Positions 18,594-26,942 of a stretch of DNA of 64,000 nucleotides are shown piece by piece (position 1 is the stretch's first letter; every line of letters starts with the position of its first letter). Made by a program: the position numbers and the translations under genes. The notes below the pieces were generated by a model. That model ran no database searches and was not told where the DNA came from. It saw only the letters and a list, made by a program, of their open reading frames with translations. The DNA is from Tsuneonella mangrovi. GTDB lineage: Bacteria > Pseudomonadota > Alphaproteobacteria > Sphingomonadales > Sphingomonadaceae. The DNA lies in NCBI RefSeq assembly GCF_002269345.1, contig NZ_CP022889.1, positions 2,584,501-2,648,500 on the forward strand. The letters run 5' to 3'.

Positions 18594-19886
18594 ATGAGCT
18601 GCCTCAAGAACGAAACCGCCCAGCCTTCCTCTTCGGGCGCCAATGGTGCGGATTTCAACGCGGCGGTGGCGATGCAGCCGCGCGTGCCGGACTTTATCTC
18701 GCCCGAGCTGCGCAACGGCGGGCGGGTAAAGACGGCCAATGCCGCTCCGCAGGGTGTCTACCTGCCCAACAACAATATCCAGACCCCCAACATGACCTCG
18801 CCCGAATACGTGCAGATCAGCACGGCCGCGGCGATGACGCTGGGTTTGATGCCGGGATCGATGCACGGCTGTTCGTGCACCCGCTGCCTGAACCTGTTGC
18901 TGACCTATCCGGAAGGCTGCCGCGCCAACTGCGCCTACTGCGGGCTGGCGCGCCACCGCGAGGCCGACCGCGACTATGCCGACCGCAACTTCATTCGCGT
19001 CGATTGGCCGGCGGTACCGATGGCGCAGATCGCCGAGATTGTCGGGCGTGACGGGGCGAAGAGTCCGTTCCACCGGATGTGCATCTCGATGATTACGCAC
19101 CCGAAGTCGGACGAGGACACGTTTACCGTGCTCAAGACCTGGACCGACCACGTCTCGCCCGACGATATTCCGGTCTCGATCCTCTCCAACCCCACCACGA
19201 TGCAGCGCGCGGACGTGCAGAAGCTCAGGGACATGGGCTCGGACATCTTCACCGTCGCGCTCGATGCGGCGACCCCGGAAATCTTCGACCGGACCCGCGG
19301 CAAGGGTGTGCAGAGCCCGCACAACTGGAACAAGTACTGGGAAATCCTCAATGCCGCGCGCGACATCTTCGGGCCGAAGAAGTTCGGGGCGCATATCATC
19401 GTCGGGATGGGTGAAACCGAGTTCGAGTCGCTGACTCTCGTTCAGCAGCTGGTCGACATGGGCGGGCACAGCCACATGTTCTGCTTCTATCCCGAGAAGG
19501 GCAGCCTGATGGACCACCTGCCGGCAACCCCGCGCGACCAGTGGCGGCGGGTCCAGCTGGCGCGTTACATGATCGACTATTGCGGCGTGCGGGTCGACCA
19601 GATGAAGTTCGACGGCGAAGGCCGGGTGGTCGATTTCGGCCTGCCCTCGGGCGAAGTCGACGCGATCATCGATGCCGGTATCGCATTCCGCACCAGCGGC
19701 TGTCCCGGCAAGTTCCAGGAAGATATTTCGGCGTGCGACCGGCCTTATGGCGACAGCCCGGTGTCCGACATCGCCAGTTATCCGTTCCAGCCCGAGGGTG
19801 CGCACCTGAAGAAGATTCGCACCCAGCTCGGCCGGGTTCGTCCGGGTGAGGAATATACCCCGGGCGAGGAATTCGAGAGCCTCTGA
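18594..19886 (+). CDS. Radical SAM protein of the LipS1/LipS2 lipoate synthase type (second)
   Basis: Second lipoate-synthase-type radical SAM enzyme, 430 aa. The SAM-cluster motif is C109-x3-C113-x2-C116 (CRANCAYCG). An upstream cysteine group C93/C95/C98 (CSCTRC) may hold the auxiliary cluster that donates sulfur, as in other sulfur-inserting radical SAM enzymes. The C-terminal SGCPGKFQEDISACDRPYG adds two more cysteines. The first 60 residues are poorly conserved-looking. It lies 30 bp after the first lipS gene, and its stop overlaps the start of the ligase gene (TGATG). Confidence 0.8.
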   Translation: MSCLKNETAQPSSSGANGADFNAAVAMQPRVPDFISPELRNGGRVKTANAAPQGVYLPNNNIQTPNMTSPEYVQISTAAAMTLGLMPGSMHGCSCTRCLNLLLTYPEGCRANCAYCGLARHREADRDYADRNFIRVDWPAVPMAQIAEIVGRDGAKSPFHRMCISMITHPKSDEDTFTVLKTWTDHVSPDDIPVSILSNPTTMQRADVQKLRDMGSDIFTVALDAATPEIFDRTRGKGVQSPHNWNKYWEILNAARDIFGPKKFGAHIIVGMGETEFESLTLVQQLVDMGGHSHMFCFYPEKGSLMDHLPATPRDQWRRVQLARYMIDYCGVRVDQMKFDGEGRVVDFGLPSGEVDAIIDAGIAFRTSGCPGKFQEDISACDRPYGDSPVSDIASYPFQPEGAHLKKIRTQLGRVRPGEEYTPGEEFESL

Positions 19887-20947
19887 TGGCGGCGCGTTTC
19901 CGGGTCGTCGATACCGGGGTTCGTACGGGCCGGGAGAACATTGCGCTCGACAGTGCAATGATCGAAGCGCGGCTGGCAGGCGAGATCGAAGATACGATCC
20001 GCTTTATCCAGTTCGAGCCGTGCGCGCTGGTCGGGCGGCACCAGGACCTTGCGCAGGAGCTCAACCTCGATGCCTGTGCCGCACGCGGAGTGCAGACCGT
20101 GCGGCGAATGACCGGCGGCGGGGCGATTTTCATGGATGGCGGCCAGCTGGGCTGGGCGCTGGTGTGCGACAAGCGCGCGTTCGGGCAGGTTACGCTCGCC
20201 GATGTTACCGAGAAAATCTGCACCGGGATCGCTGCGGGGCTTTCCAAGTTGGGCGTCGATGCCCGGTTCCGCCCGCGCAACGATATCGAGATCGAGGGGC
20301 GCAAGGTCTCGGGTACCGGCGGATTCTTCGACGGCAATATCCTGATTTTCCAGGGCACCGTGATCCTGGACCTCGATCCGGCGGCGATGATGGCGGTTCT
20401 CAATGTTCCGCAAGCCAAGTTGGCGAAGCGCCAGCTGGCCGATGCCGGTGCGCGGGTGACCTCGCTCAAGGCGGAGCTCGGCACGATGCCGTCGCTCGAC
20501 CGGGTGAAGCAGGTGCTGATCGAAGGTCTCACCGAAACACTCGGCATCGATACGGTCGACGGTACCCTGACCGCGCACGAACAGGAACTGGCCGACAAAG
20601 CCTATACCGAGGAAATCGGCACGGAGGAATTTGTCACCGAGATATGCGATCCTGCGCGCGAAGCGGGCGTGCTGACCGGCCAGAACGCTGGCCGCAATCT
20701 GACCGCCTACGTCAGGGTTGACGGCAAGCAGGATGCGCGCATCCGCGAAGTGCTGTTCGTGGGCGACGTGTTTGTGACCCCGCCGCGCGCAGTGCTCGAT
20801 CTTGAATCGCACCTGCGCGGCAGCCAGCTGGCCGATATCGAGCGCAAGACCGCCGAATTCTTCGAAAGCGCCGGGGCGTCGATGCTTGGCGTTTCCGCAG
20901 CGGATTTCTCTGCCGCTGTGCTCGACGCCGCCTGCCTTCCGGCGTGA
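19886..20947 (+). CDS. Two-domain lipoate–protein ligase sLpl(AB)
   Basis: Ligase of 353 aa that activates lipoate or octanoate with ATP and attaches it to a lysine, here presumably of LbpA. The N-terminal LplA domain shows RRMTGGGAIF (substrate loop), RPRNDIEI and the catalytic-lysine motif GRKVSGTGGFF. The C-terminal part (about 255–353, starting EFVTEICDPAREAG) is the accessory LplB-like domain, fused rather than separate, as in the sLpl(AB) group of sulfur oxidizers. The ATG overlaps the preceding stop by 1 nt, and the end overlaps the next start by 4 nt, so the four genes are tightly coupled. Confidence 0.88.
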   Translation: MAARFRVVDTGVRTGRENIALDSAMIEARLAGEIEDTIRFIQFEPCALVGRHQDLAQELNLDACAARGVQTVRRMTGGGAIFMDGGQLGWALVCDKRAFGQVTLADVTEKICTGIAAGLSKLGVDARFRPRNDIEIEGRKVSGTGGFFDGNILIFQGTVILDLDPAAMMAVLNVPQAKLAKRQLADAGARVTSLKAELGTMPSLDRVKQVLIEGLTETLGIDTVDGTLTAHEQELADKAYTEEIGTEEFVTEICDPAREAGVLTGQNAGRNLTAYVRVDGKQDARIREVLFVGDVFVTPPRAVLDLESHLRGSQLADIERKTAEFFESAGASMLGVSAADFSAAVLDAACLPA

Positions 20948-21645
20948 AGCAACTCACTGTCATCCAGCACACCTCGGCCGACTACCTCGGGCTGATCGAG
21001 GATCATCTCGAAGGGAGGCGGATTCGCTTCCACTACCACCGCCCGTTCACCGAGGCGGGCAAGATACCTCCGTTCGATCATGTCGGCGACGGGCTGATCC
21101 TGCTCGGCGGCGGCCCGTGGGGCAGTGCAGGCGGGCGCGACGTGCCAACGCTGGCGGAAGAAGTGGCGCTCGCGCGGGCGTGCTTCATGAGCGGGATCCC
21201 CACGATCGGTATCGGTCTCGGTGCCCAGATCGTTGCTTTGGCGTGCGACGGATCGGTCGAGGCGGCGCCGCTCGCATTCACCGTCGAGCCAGCGAATCGG
21301 GTGCGTGAAGACGCACTCGCCGGGTTCATGCCCGAAAGCTGGATCAATCCCGTCTATATGCGCGATCGCCCCGTCCCGCCTGATTTCGCGACCATCCTGG
21401 CTCAGGACAGCGCCGGTCGTCCGGCGGCATTCCAGATCGGCGAAACGGTGTTCGGGTTCACCGGGCACCCCGGCTTCAAGCGCGCGATGGCCGAAGACCT
21501 GATCATGGAGTTCGAGGAAGTACCTGAAAACTCAGGACCTTCGCTCGACCGGTTGGGATTGGAAAAGAATTCCATCGGCGACGCGCTGGTGCCGATCATG
21601 ACCGGGATCGTGAAACTGACAGGATGGATGCGCGAAGAGGGCTGA
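20944..21645 (+). CDS. Class I glutamine-amidotransferase-like protein lacking the catalytic residues
   Basis: Protein of 233 aa with the class I glutamine amidotransferase fold: LILLGGGPWG (51–60) and a nucleophile-elbow sequence IPTIGIGLGAQIVAL. The elbow should read G-x-C-x-G but carries Gly91 in place of the nucleophile Cys. The C-terminal catalytic His-x-Glu is GHPGF, so His is kept and Glu is not. It cannot act as a normal glutaminase and may be a binding or scaffold subunit. GTG at 20944 overlaps the ligase stop. Its coupling to lipS, lipS and sLpl suggests a part in lipoate assembly. The next gene begins after an operator-bearing gap. Confidence 0.8.
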   Translation: MKQLTVIQHTSADYLGLIEDHLEGRRIRFHYHRPFTEAGKIPPFDHVGDGLILLGGGPWGSAGGRDVPTLAEEVALARACFMSGIPTIGIGLGAQIVALACDGSVEAAPLAFTVEPANRVREDALAGFMPESWINPVYMRDRPVPPDFATILAQDSAGRPAAFQIGETVFGFTGHPGFKRAMAEDLIMEFEEVPENSGPSLDRLGLEKNSIGDALVPIMTGIVKLTGWMREEG

Positions 21646-21658
21646 CCTCTCTTGCTTA

Positions 21659-21674
21659 ATTAGAATATCCTAAT
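21659..21674. promoter_or_regulatory. Putative operator D upstream of dsrE3–shdr
   Basis: ATTAG (21659–21663), spacer AATATC, CTAAT (21670–21674): the same arms and spacing as operator C. It lies in the only sizeable gap (79 bp) between the lipoate genes and dsrE3, 51 bp before the dsrE3 ATG, and a TTGCTT hexamer (21652) overlaps its left edge. It probably controls the sHdr operon. Confidence 0.65.
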
Positions 21675-21724
21675 ATGATGCCCGTCAGGAACCCGAAAAC
21701 GGGCCACCAACAGGAGAGAGCCGA

Positions 21725-22105
21725 ATGGCCGACAAGCTGCTAATCATCATGGCCAATACCGACCCGTCAAACGGGGAGGAACTCGGTGCGCCGATCTTCC
21801 AGGCGACTGTCGCCGCGGCGATGGAATACGAAGTCGAGGTCATCTGCACGGCGACTTCGGGCAAGTTGATGAAGAAGGGCGTGGCTGAAAGCCTCGTGGT
21901 CAAGCCAGGATCGGACAAGACCGTCTATGACTTTATCAAGGACGCGCACGATGCCGGGGTCAAGTTCCTCTGCTGCTCGCCGAACCTCGACCTGTTCGAC
22001 ATGGGCAAGGACGACCTGATCCCCGAGTGCAGCGAAATCGTCGGCGGTGCCTACCTGATCGAGCAGGTGATGGAAGAAGACGACGTCAAGGTGCTGAGCT
22101 ACTGA
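21725..22105 (+). CDS. dsrE3: DsrE3-type sulfurtransferase
   Basis: Cytoplasmic DsrE-fold protein of 126 aa and first gene of the sHdr operon. Adjacent Cys83-Cys84 in KFLCCSPNLDLF occupy the DsrE active-site position, and Cys41 lies in VICTATSG. DsrE3 proteins, often called DsrE3C when beside shdr, exchange sulfane sulfur with TusA on its way to sHdr. The ribosome-binding site CAGGAGAGAG is strong. The stop is 10 bp from the shdrC1 ATG. Paralogs in the window are dsrE2 at 15647 and the single gene at 2953. Confidence 0.88.
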   Translation: MADKLLIIMANTDPSNGEELGAPIFQATVAAAMEYEVEVICTATSGKLMKKGVAESLVVKPGSDKTVYDFIKDAHDAGVKFLCCSPNLDLFDMGKDDLIPECSEIVGGAYLIEQVMEEDDVKVLSY

Positions 22106-22115
22106 GGGCGGGGCG

Positions 22116-22877
22116 ATGGGCGCGGTTCACACTTCCACCCGGGTCGAAAAGTACATCGGCGATCCCGTCGAGGGGATCGAGGAAATCGACCGCGACACGC
22201 TGCAGGAGATTTTCGACGATATCCAGGCGGACCTGCGCTTCGATCACGAGCTCAACGGTTGCCTGAACTGCGGCATCTGCACTGCCACCTGCCCTGCTGC
22301 GCATTACTACGACTTCAGCCCGCGCGAGATCGTCCAGCTGCTGTGGACCGAGAATCTCGAAGGCATCTACGATGCGATGCAGGAGAAGATCTGGTCCTGC
22401 GCGCAATGCTATACCTGTGCGGCGCGGTGCCCGTTCGGCAATTCGCCGGGCGGTCTTGTGATGCTGATGCGCGAAACTGCGATCAAGCACGGGATGGAAA
22501 GCGCCAAGAGCGTGCTGCGCCCGTTCAGCCGGGTGATGCTCAAGCTGATTTCGACCGGCAACCAGCTGTCGCCGGACATGATCAACCCCGATCACTTCGG
22601 CGACTGGGGCCCCAACATTTCCAAGATCGACGCGCCGCTCCAGGTGCTGCGCAAAGCGATCCCGATGCCCACGCTCAACACCATCAAGACGGCGTGGGAA
22701 ACCAACCTCAAGACCTCGGTCGAACTCTATACCATCTGGGAAGAATCGGGCGTGCTCGACCAGCTGGAGACGATCGACGAGAACCTGTTCGACGTGATCG
22801 AAGACATCATGGACGAGAAACGGGACGAATGGGACGACTTCCTCGAAGACCAGGAAGATGAGGACGACGAGGATTAA
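22116..22877 (+). CDS. shdrC1: sHdrC1, HdrC-like iron-sulfur subunit
   Basis: Electron-transfer subunit of 253 aa with two 4Fe-4S ferredoxin motifs, C49/C52/C55/C59 (CLNCGICTATCP) and C95/C98/C101/C105 (CAQCYTCAARCP). In the sHdr complex of sulfur oxidizers it links sHdrA with the sHdrB subunits. The C-terminal tail is very acidic (EDQEDEDDED), which may aid contact with partners. The gene order C1-B1-A-hyp-C2-B2 identifies it as C1 of the sHdr type rather than methanogen HdrC. Confidence 0.92.
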   Translation: MGAVHTSTRVEKYIGDPVEGIEEIDRDTLQEIFDDIQADLRFDHELNGCLNCGICTATCPAAHYYDFSPREIVQLLWTENLEGIYDAMQEKIWSCAQCYTCAARCPFGNSPGGLVMLMRETAIKHGMESAKSVLRPFSRVMLKLISTGNQLSPDMINPDHFGDWGPNISKIDAPLQVLRKAIPMPTLNTIKTAWETNLKTSVELYTIWEESGVLDQLETIDENLFDVIEDIMDEKRDEWDDFLEDQEDEDDED

Positions 22878-22888
22878 GGAGACAGGTG

Positions 22889-24277
22889 ATGTCCACCCCC
22901 ACGGGAAATGACGGAGAGCGCTTCACCGGCCACGGGTCGGAATGGCGCGATTCGAACCTCTCCGCCGCCGATGCGGCGCAGGCGACAAGCTGGGTCGAAG
23001 CGAAGATCGACAAGCGCTCGATGCTGACCAACAAGGATCGCGTCCACGATATCCGCGACGTGATGTGGCAGCTGGAGAAAGAGGGCGAGATCAAGGTCCA
23101 CCGGATCGAGGACCAGCACGCGCCGCGCATCGCCAAGACGCTGTATGGATGGGACAAGAAGATCCCTACCCGCCAGCTGTGGCATCACAAATCGTGCGGC
23201 CAGTGCGGTAACATCCCGGGCTATCCCACGGCGCTGCTGTGGATGATGAACGAGATGGACATCCCCTATCTCGACGAGACCGACCAGACCAGCTGCACCG
23301 CGTGGAACTATCACGGTTCGGGCATCGGCAACGTCGTCAGCCTCGCGGCGGTGTTCCTGCGCAATTTCCACCAGGCCTATGTCTCGGCCAAGGCGGAAGG
23401 GCTGCCCGAAGGATACTACTATCCGCTGGTCCACTGCGGCACGTCGTTCGGCAACTACAAGGAAATCCGCGAGTACCTGCTGCTGAGCGCGACCTTGCGC
23501 GAGAAGGTGACCGAGATCCTCGGCAAGCTCGACCGGCTGGTTGACGGCAAGTTGCTGATTCCCGAAGAGATCGTCCACTATTCGGAGTGGGTCCACGCGA
23601 TGCGCAAGGACATCGCGGCACGGCAGGTGTTCGACGTGTCGAACGTGCGCGCAACGATCCACCCGGCGTGCCACGTCTACAAGATGATCCCGCAGGACGT
23701 GATCTACGATGACGAAGTGCTCGACGGCAATCGTGTCGCCGTTTCCACTGGCATCGTGCAGGACCTTGGTGCGCAGGTGATCGACTATTCGACGTGGTAC
23801 GATTGCTGCGGCTTCGGCTTCCGCCACATCATTTCGGAGCGCGAGTTCACCCGCAGCTTCGCGATCGACCGCAAGATCAAGGTGGCGGTCGACGAGGCGC
23901 ATTCCGACGTAATGATCGGCCACGACACCGGCTGCATCACCACGCTCGACAAGAACCAGTGGATCGCCAAGGCCGACGAACGCAATGCCGGTAGGGACTA
24001 TTCGCTGCCGGTTATCGCAGACATCCAGTTCGCGGCGCTCGCCTGCGGCGCGCACCCCTACAAGATCGTCCAATCGCATTGGCACGCATCGCCGATGGAG
24101 CGGCTGTTCGAGAAGATGGGGATCGACTGGCAGGCCCGGAAGGCCGAGTTCGAGGACTACCTCAAGCTCGTCGAGAAGGGCCAGCAGGACAACCTTTACG
24201 ATCCGCGCCGCCGCATCACCGGTGGCCCGGGCTACATTCCGCCAGAAAAACGCACAGCAATTGAGGCGCAGCCGTGA
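22889..24277 (+). CDS. shdrB1: sHdrB1, CCG-domain subunit with extended N-terminus
   Basis: HdrB-like subunit of 462 aa, much longer than the methanogen protein (about 300 aa). It has a 60-residue N-terminal lead and the cysteine motif KSCGQCGNIPGYPT. The C-terminal CCG region holds HPACHVYK, the double cysteine WYDCCGFGFRH and GHDTGCITT, which would bind an active-site cluster like the noncubane clusters of HdrB. In the hypothesised reaction, sHdrB subunits act on the sulfur substrate or LbpA-bound lipoamide. ATG 22889 follows AAGGAGACAG; GTG 22886 is also possible. The end overlaps shdrA by 4 nt. Confidence 0.92.
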   Translation: MSTPTGNDGERFTGHGSEWRDSNLSAADAAQATSWVEAKIDKRSMLTNKDRVHDIRDVMWQLEKEGEIKVHRIEDQHAPRIAKTLYGWDKKIPTRQLWHHKSCGQCGNIPGYPTALLWMMNEMDIPYLDETDQTSCTAWNYHGSGIGNVVSLAAVFLRNFHQAYVSAKAEGLPEGYYYPLVHCGTSFGNYKEIREYLLLSATLREKVTEILGKLDRLVDGKLLIPEEIVHYSEWVHAMRKDIAARQVFDVSNVRATIHPACHVYKMIPQDVIYDDEVLDGNRVAVSTGIVQDLGAQVIDYSTWYDCCGFGFRHIISEREFTRSFAIDRKIKVAVDEAHSDVMIGHDTGCITTLDKNQWIAKADERNAGRDYSLPVIADIQFAALACGAHPYKIVQSHWHASPMERLFEKMGIDWQARKAEFEDYLKLVEKGQQDNLYDPRRRITGGPGYIPPEKRTAIEAQP

Positions 24278-25320
24278 GCAAATCCATTCTCGTTGTCGGC
24301 GGCGGTCCCGCCGGCCTGGCCGCCGCGCATTCGCTGGCGATCGCCGGGCAACAAGTAACCCTGGTCGACAAGGCCGACCGGCTGGGCGGCGCGCCGATCC
24401 TCTCGGGCTATGCCAAGCTGGCCCCGAGCTTCGAGTGGGCAAAGGACGCGATCGGGCCGATGGTCGACCGCGTCGTGAATAGCCCCAACGTCAAGGTCGT
24501 GACCGAAGCGACCGTGACCGAATTTTCCGGCGAACCGGGCAATTTCACCGCCAAGCTTTCGACCGGCGACACGGTGGAAGCCGCGGCGGCGATCCTTGCC
24601 ACCGGTTTCACCCACTTCGACAGCGTCAATAAGCCCGAATGGGGTTTCGGCCTCTTCCCCGATGTCGTCACCACGACCCAGGTCGAGCAGATGATCTCGA
24701 GCGGCAAGGGCATCCGCCGTCCCTCGAACGGCGAGCCGCCAAAGCGCGTCGCTATCCTGCTGTGCGTGGGTAGCCGCGATCGCCAGATCGGGCGCGAATG
24801 GTGCTCCAAGATTTGCTGCACCGTTTCGGCCAAGATGGGCATGGAAATCCGCGAGGAACTGCCGGATTGCCACGTCTACATCTACTACATGGATATCCGC
24901 ACCTTCGGGCTCTACGAAGAAATCTACTGGCGCAGCCAGGAAGAACACAAGGTCAAGTACATCAAGGCGCGTATCGCCGAAGTGACCAGCGACGGTGACA
25001 AGGTGATCGTCAAGGGCGAGGACACCCTCGTCAAGCGCCCGATCACGATCCCGTTCGATATGGTGGTGCACGCGATCGGGATGGACCCGAACGTCGACAA
25101 CATGCTGCTGTCGAGCGTGTTCGGGGTCGACCTCCACCATTGGGGCTTCATCAAGCGCGAGAACACCTACGGCGTGATGGGCGCGACCAACCGCGAAGGC
25201 GTGTTCGTTGCCGGCGCTGCGACGGGCCCGGAAACGATCGACGATTCGATCGCGCAGGGCACCGCAGCGGCAATGTCGGTGCTTGGCTCGCTCGCTCCGC
25301 CGGCCGTAGCGGCCGAATAG
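24274..25320 (+). CDS. shdrA: sHdrA, FAD subunit
   Basis: Flavoprotein of 348 aa, the compact sHdrA form without the extra ferredoxin domains of methanogen HdrA. It has the FAD motif VVGGGPAGLAAA (7–18) and the HdrA cluster signature LLCVGSRDRQIGREWCSKICC (C164, C177, C181, C182). The C-terminal AAATGPETIDDSIAQGTAAA matches the FAD-capping motif of the family. It starts with GTG overlapping the shdrB1 stop. It is the core of the complex, where electrons from sulfur oxidation would reach FAD and then NAD+ or another acceptor (inference). Confidence 0.93.
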   Translation: MSKSILVVGGGPAGLAAAHSLAIAGQQVTLVDKADRLGGAPILSGYAKLAPSFEWAKDAIGPMVDRVVNSPNVKVVTEATVTEFSGEPGNFTAKLSTGDTVEAAAAILATGFTHFDSVNKPEWGFGLFPDVVTTTQVEQMISSGKGIRRPSNGEPPKRVAILLCVGSRDRQIGREWCSKICCTVSAKMGMEIREELPDCHVYIYYMDIRTFGLYEEIYWRSQEEHKVKYIKARIAEVTSDGDKVIVKGEDTLVKRPITIPFDMVVHAIGMDPNVDNMLLSSVFGVDLHHWGFIKRENTYGVMGATNREGVFVAGAATGPETIDDSIAQGTAAAMSVLGSLAPPAVAAE

Positions 25321-25324
25321 GATC

Positions 25325-26191
25325 GTGGCGGCGCGCGCACATCTGTCGGGCTACCATCCGGGGGAAGAAGACCTCGCGATCCGGCTCGACCTCGATGGCG
25401 AGGCGCTGTCGGGTGCGCTTTCGGGGCTGCTTGCCGCGTCGGAGCGGCACGGCGGGATCGAGAAGATCGTCGAGGCGATCAACCTCAAGGTCTCGCTGTT
25501 CGGCGACGCGCTTGAAAATGGCGGCAAGGACCTGACCCCCGAGCGGTTTATCAAGCTGCTGATGTTCCTGCCGACCGTTCGTCGCCGCGCGGCCAACTAC
25601 ACCGAAGGTTCGGACTTCCTCGCGCTGAAGGCGGCGGTTTGCGAGCTGCTCGAAGAAGGCGATGCCGATGCACGCATTGCACGCTTCCAGACCCATTTCC
25701 CGAGCGGCAAACGCTATCGCTGGGTCCGCGACCTGGCGTGCGAAATCCTCCACAACACCAACCGCGAACTCTACCCGCTGATGACCCGCTGGCTGTGGGA
25801 CCACAAGGCGAACTCGGGCGTGCTGCGTGAGATCTGGTTTGCCGAAGACGTCGACAACATGATGATCGACGTGCCCGACACTTACGCAACCTTCCTCAAG
25901 CTGCGCGAGGAGCTGTCGGGCTACCTGACCGACAACGGCGTGTTCCGCGACGTGCCGTGCTACGTCGACCTGCTCTGCGCGCAGGTCTACGCCGGCTACA
26001 TCGCTTCGCAGGGCGGTGCTTTCCTCAAGGCCGACTTCGCTTCCGAGCAGGACAGTTTCCTGTTCGTGCTGCGGCTGCTCGGGCTCGACGGCGGCAAGCC
26101 CAAGACCGCCTCCGATGACGAAGATCGCGACAGCGACGATATCGACCTGTCCGACATCATGACCACCTCGCGCCTGCTCGGGAACGCATAA
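25325..26191 (+). CDS. sHdr-cluster conserved protein (hyp) between shdrA and shdrC2
   Basis: Protein of 288 aa with no domain recognised by eye, at the place of the hyp gene conserved in shdrC1B1A-hyp-C2B2 loci. It looks fully helical and cytoplasmic, with no signal or membrane segment. Residues with possible roles are the cysteines in KAAVCELLEE, RDLACEIL and VPCYVDLLC. The tail (PKTASDDEDRDSDDIDLSD) is strongly acidic. GTG at 25325 is 4 nt after the shdrA stop, and the stop is 1 nt from shdrC2, so it is coupled to both. It may be a structural subunit of the complex; no catalytic motif is seen. Confidence 0.8.
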   Translation: MAARAHLSGYHPGEEDLAIRLDLDGEALSGALSGLLAASERHGGIEKIVEAINLKVSLFGDALENGGKDLTPERFIKLLMFLPTVRRRAANYTEGSDFLALKAAVCELLEEGDADARIARFQTHFPSGKRYRWVRDLACEILHNTNRELYPLMTRWLWDHKANSGVLREIWFAEDVDNMMIDVPDTYATFLKLREELSGYLTDNGVFRDVPCYVDLLCAQVYAGYIASQGGAFLKADFASEQDSFLFVLRLLGLDGGKPKTASDDEDRDSDDIDLSDIMTTSRLLGNA

Positions 26192-26192
26192 C

Positions 26193-26933
26193 ATGCCCAT
26201 TCACGAAAAGAGCCTGATCCGCCCGGAAAACCTCGAGACGCACGAAAACCTCGTGATCGACGGGATCGACGTTTCAGGTGACTGGTCGACCTTCATCCGC
26301 AGCCGCGTGGTGACCGACTACAACGAAGACCTGCAGGACGAAATCGCGGCGCTGCCCGGCGGGGAGTACATCCACCGTTGCTGGCAATGCGGATCGTGCA
26401 CCAACAGCTGCACGGTCAACGCCGAAAACCCCGACTTCAACCCGCGTTACTGGATCTACCTGATCCGCATGGGGATGGAGAGCGAGTTGGTCCGCGACAA
26501 GGACATCATCTGGCAGTGCGTCAGCTGCAACAAGTGCACCAGCGCCTGTCCGCGCGACGTCGTGCCCGAAGGGGTGATGAAGGCGACCGCGCACTGGCTG
26601 GAAATGAAGGGTTATACCGAGAAGACGAACTCTACCGTGTTCGACGAGATCTTCACCGGCCAGGTGGTCGAGCGCGGCAAGATCGAAGACGGCGAAGTGC
26701 TGATGGAGTTCCTCAAGGAAACCAAGCAGCCGCTGATGCAGGATTGGCTGGTTCAGCTGGTCAAGCAGATGGTTGCCGGCTTCCCGGTGTTTGCGCTCCT
26801 CAAGATGGGGATGGCCACGGTGTTCAAGCCCAAGACCAGCGACTGGTCGAAAGCGCGCGACGCTATCAAGAGCCATATCGAAGAAGAAAAGGCCGATGCG
26901 CGCAAGGCGCTGGGCCTCGAACCGGCAGAGTAA
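26193..26933 (+). CDS. shdrC2: sHdrC2, HdrC-like iron-sulfur subunit
   Basis: Second HdrC-like subunit, 246 aa, with two 4Fe-4S motifs, C63/C66/C69/C73 (CWQCGSCTNSC) and C109/C112/C115/C119 (CVSCNKCTSACP). Unlike sHdrC1 its C-terminal half has a hydrophobic stretch (WLVQLVKQMVAGFPVFALLK, about 185–204), common in HdrC proteins, followed by a charged tail. It pairs with sHdrB2, 9 bp downstream. Two distinct C/B pairs in one complex are a hallmark of sHdr. Confidence 0.92.
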   Translation: MPIHEKSLIRPENLETHENLVIDGIDVSGDWSTFIRSRVVTDYNEDLQDEIAALPGGEYIHRCWQCGSCTNSCTVNAENPDFNPRYWIYLIRMGMESELVRDKDIIWQCVSCNKCTSACPRDVVPEGVMKATAHWLEMKGYTEKTNSTVFDEIFTGQVVERGKIEDGEVLMEFLKETKQPLMQDWLVQLVKQMVAGFPVFALLKMGMATVFKPKTSDWSKARDAIKSHIEEEKADARKALGLEPAE

Positions 26934-26942
26934 GGACGGGCG

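Noticed and set aside
17700-19958. 752-aa minus-strand frame over the two radical SAM genes
   Set aside because: It is an antisense shadow in GC-rich coding DNA; it runs across two genes and their gap and has no recognisable domain.
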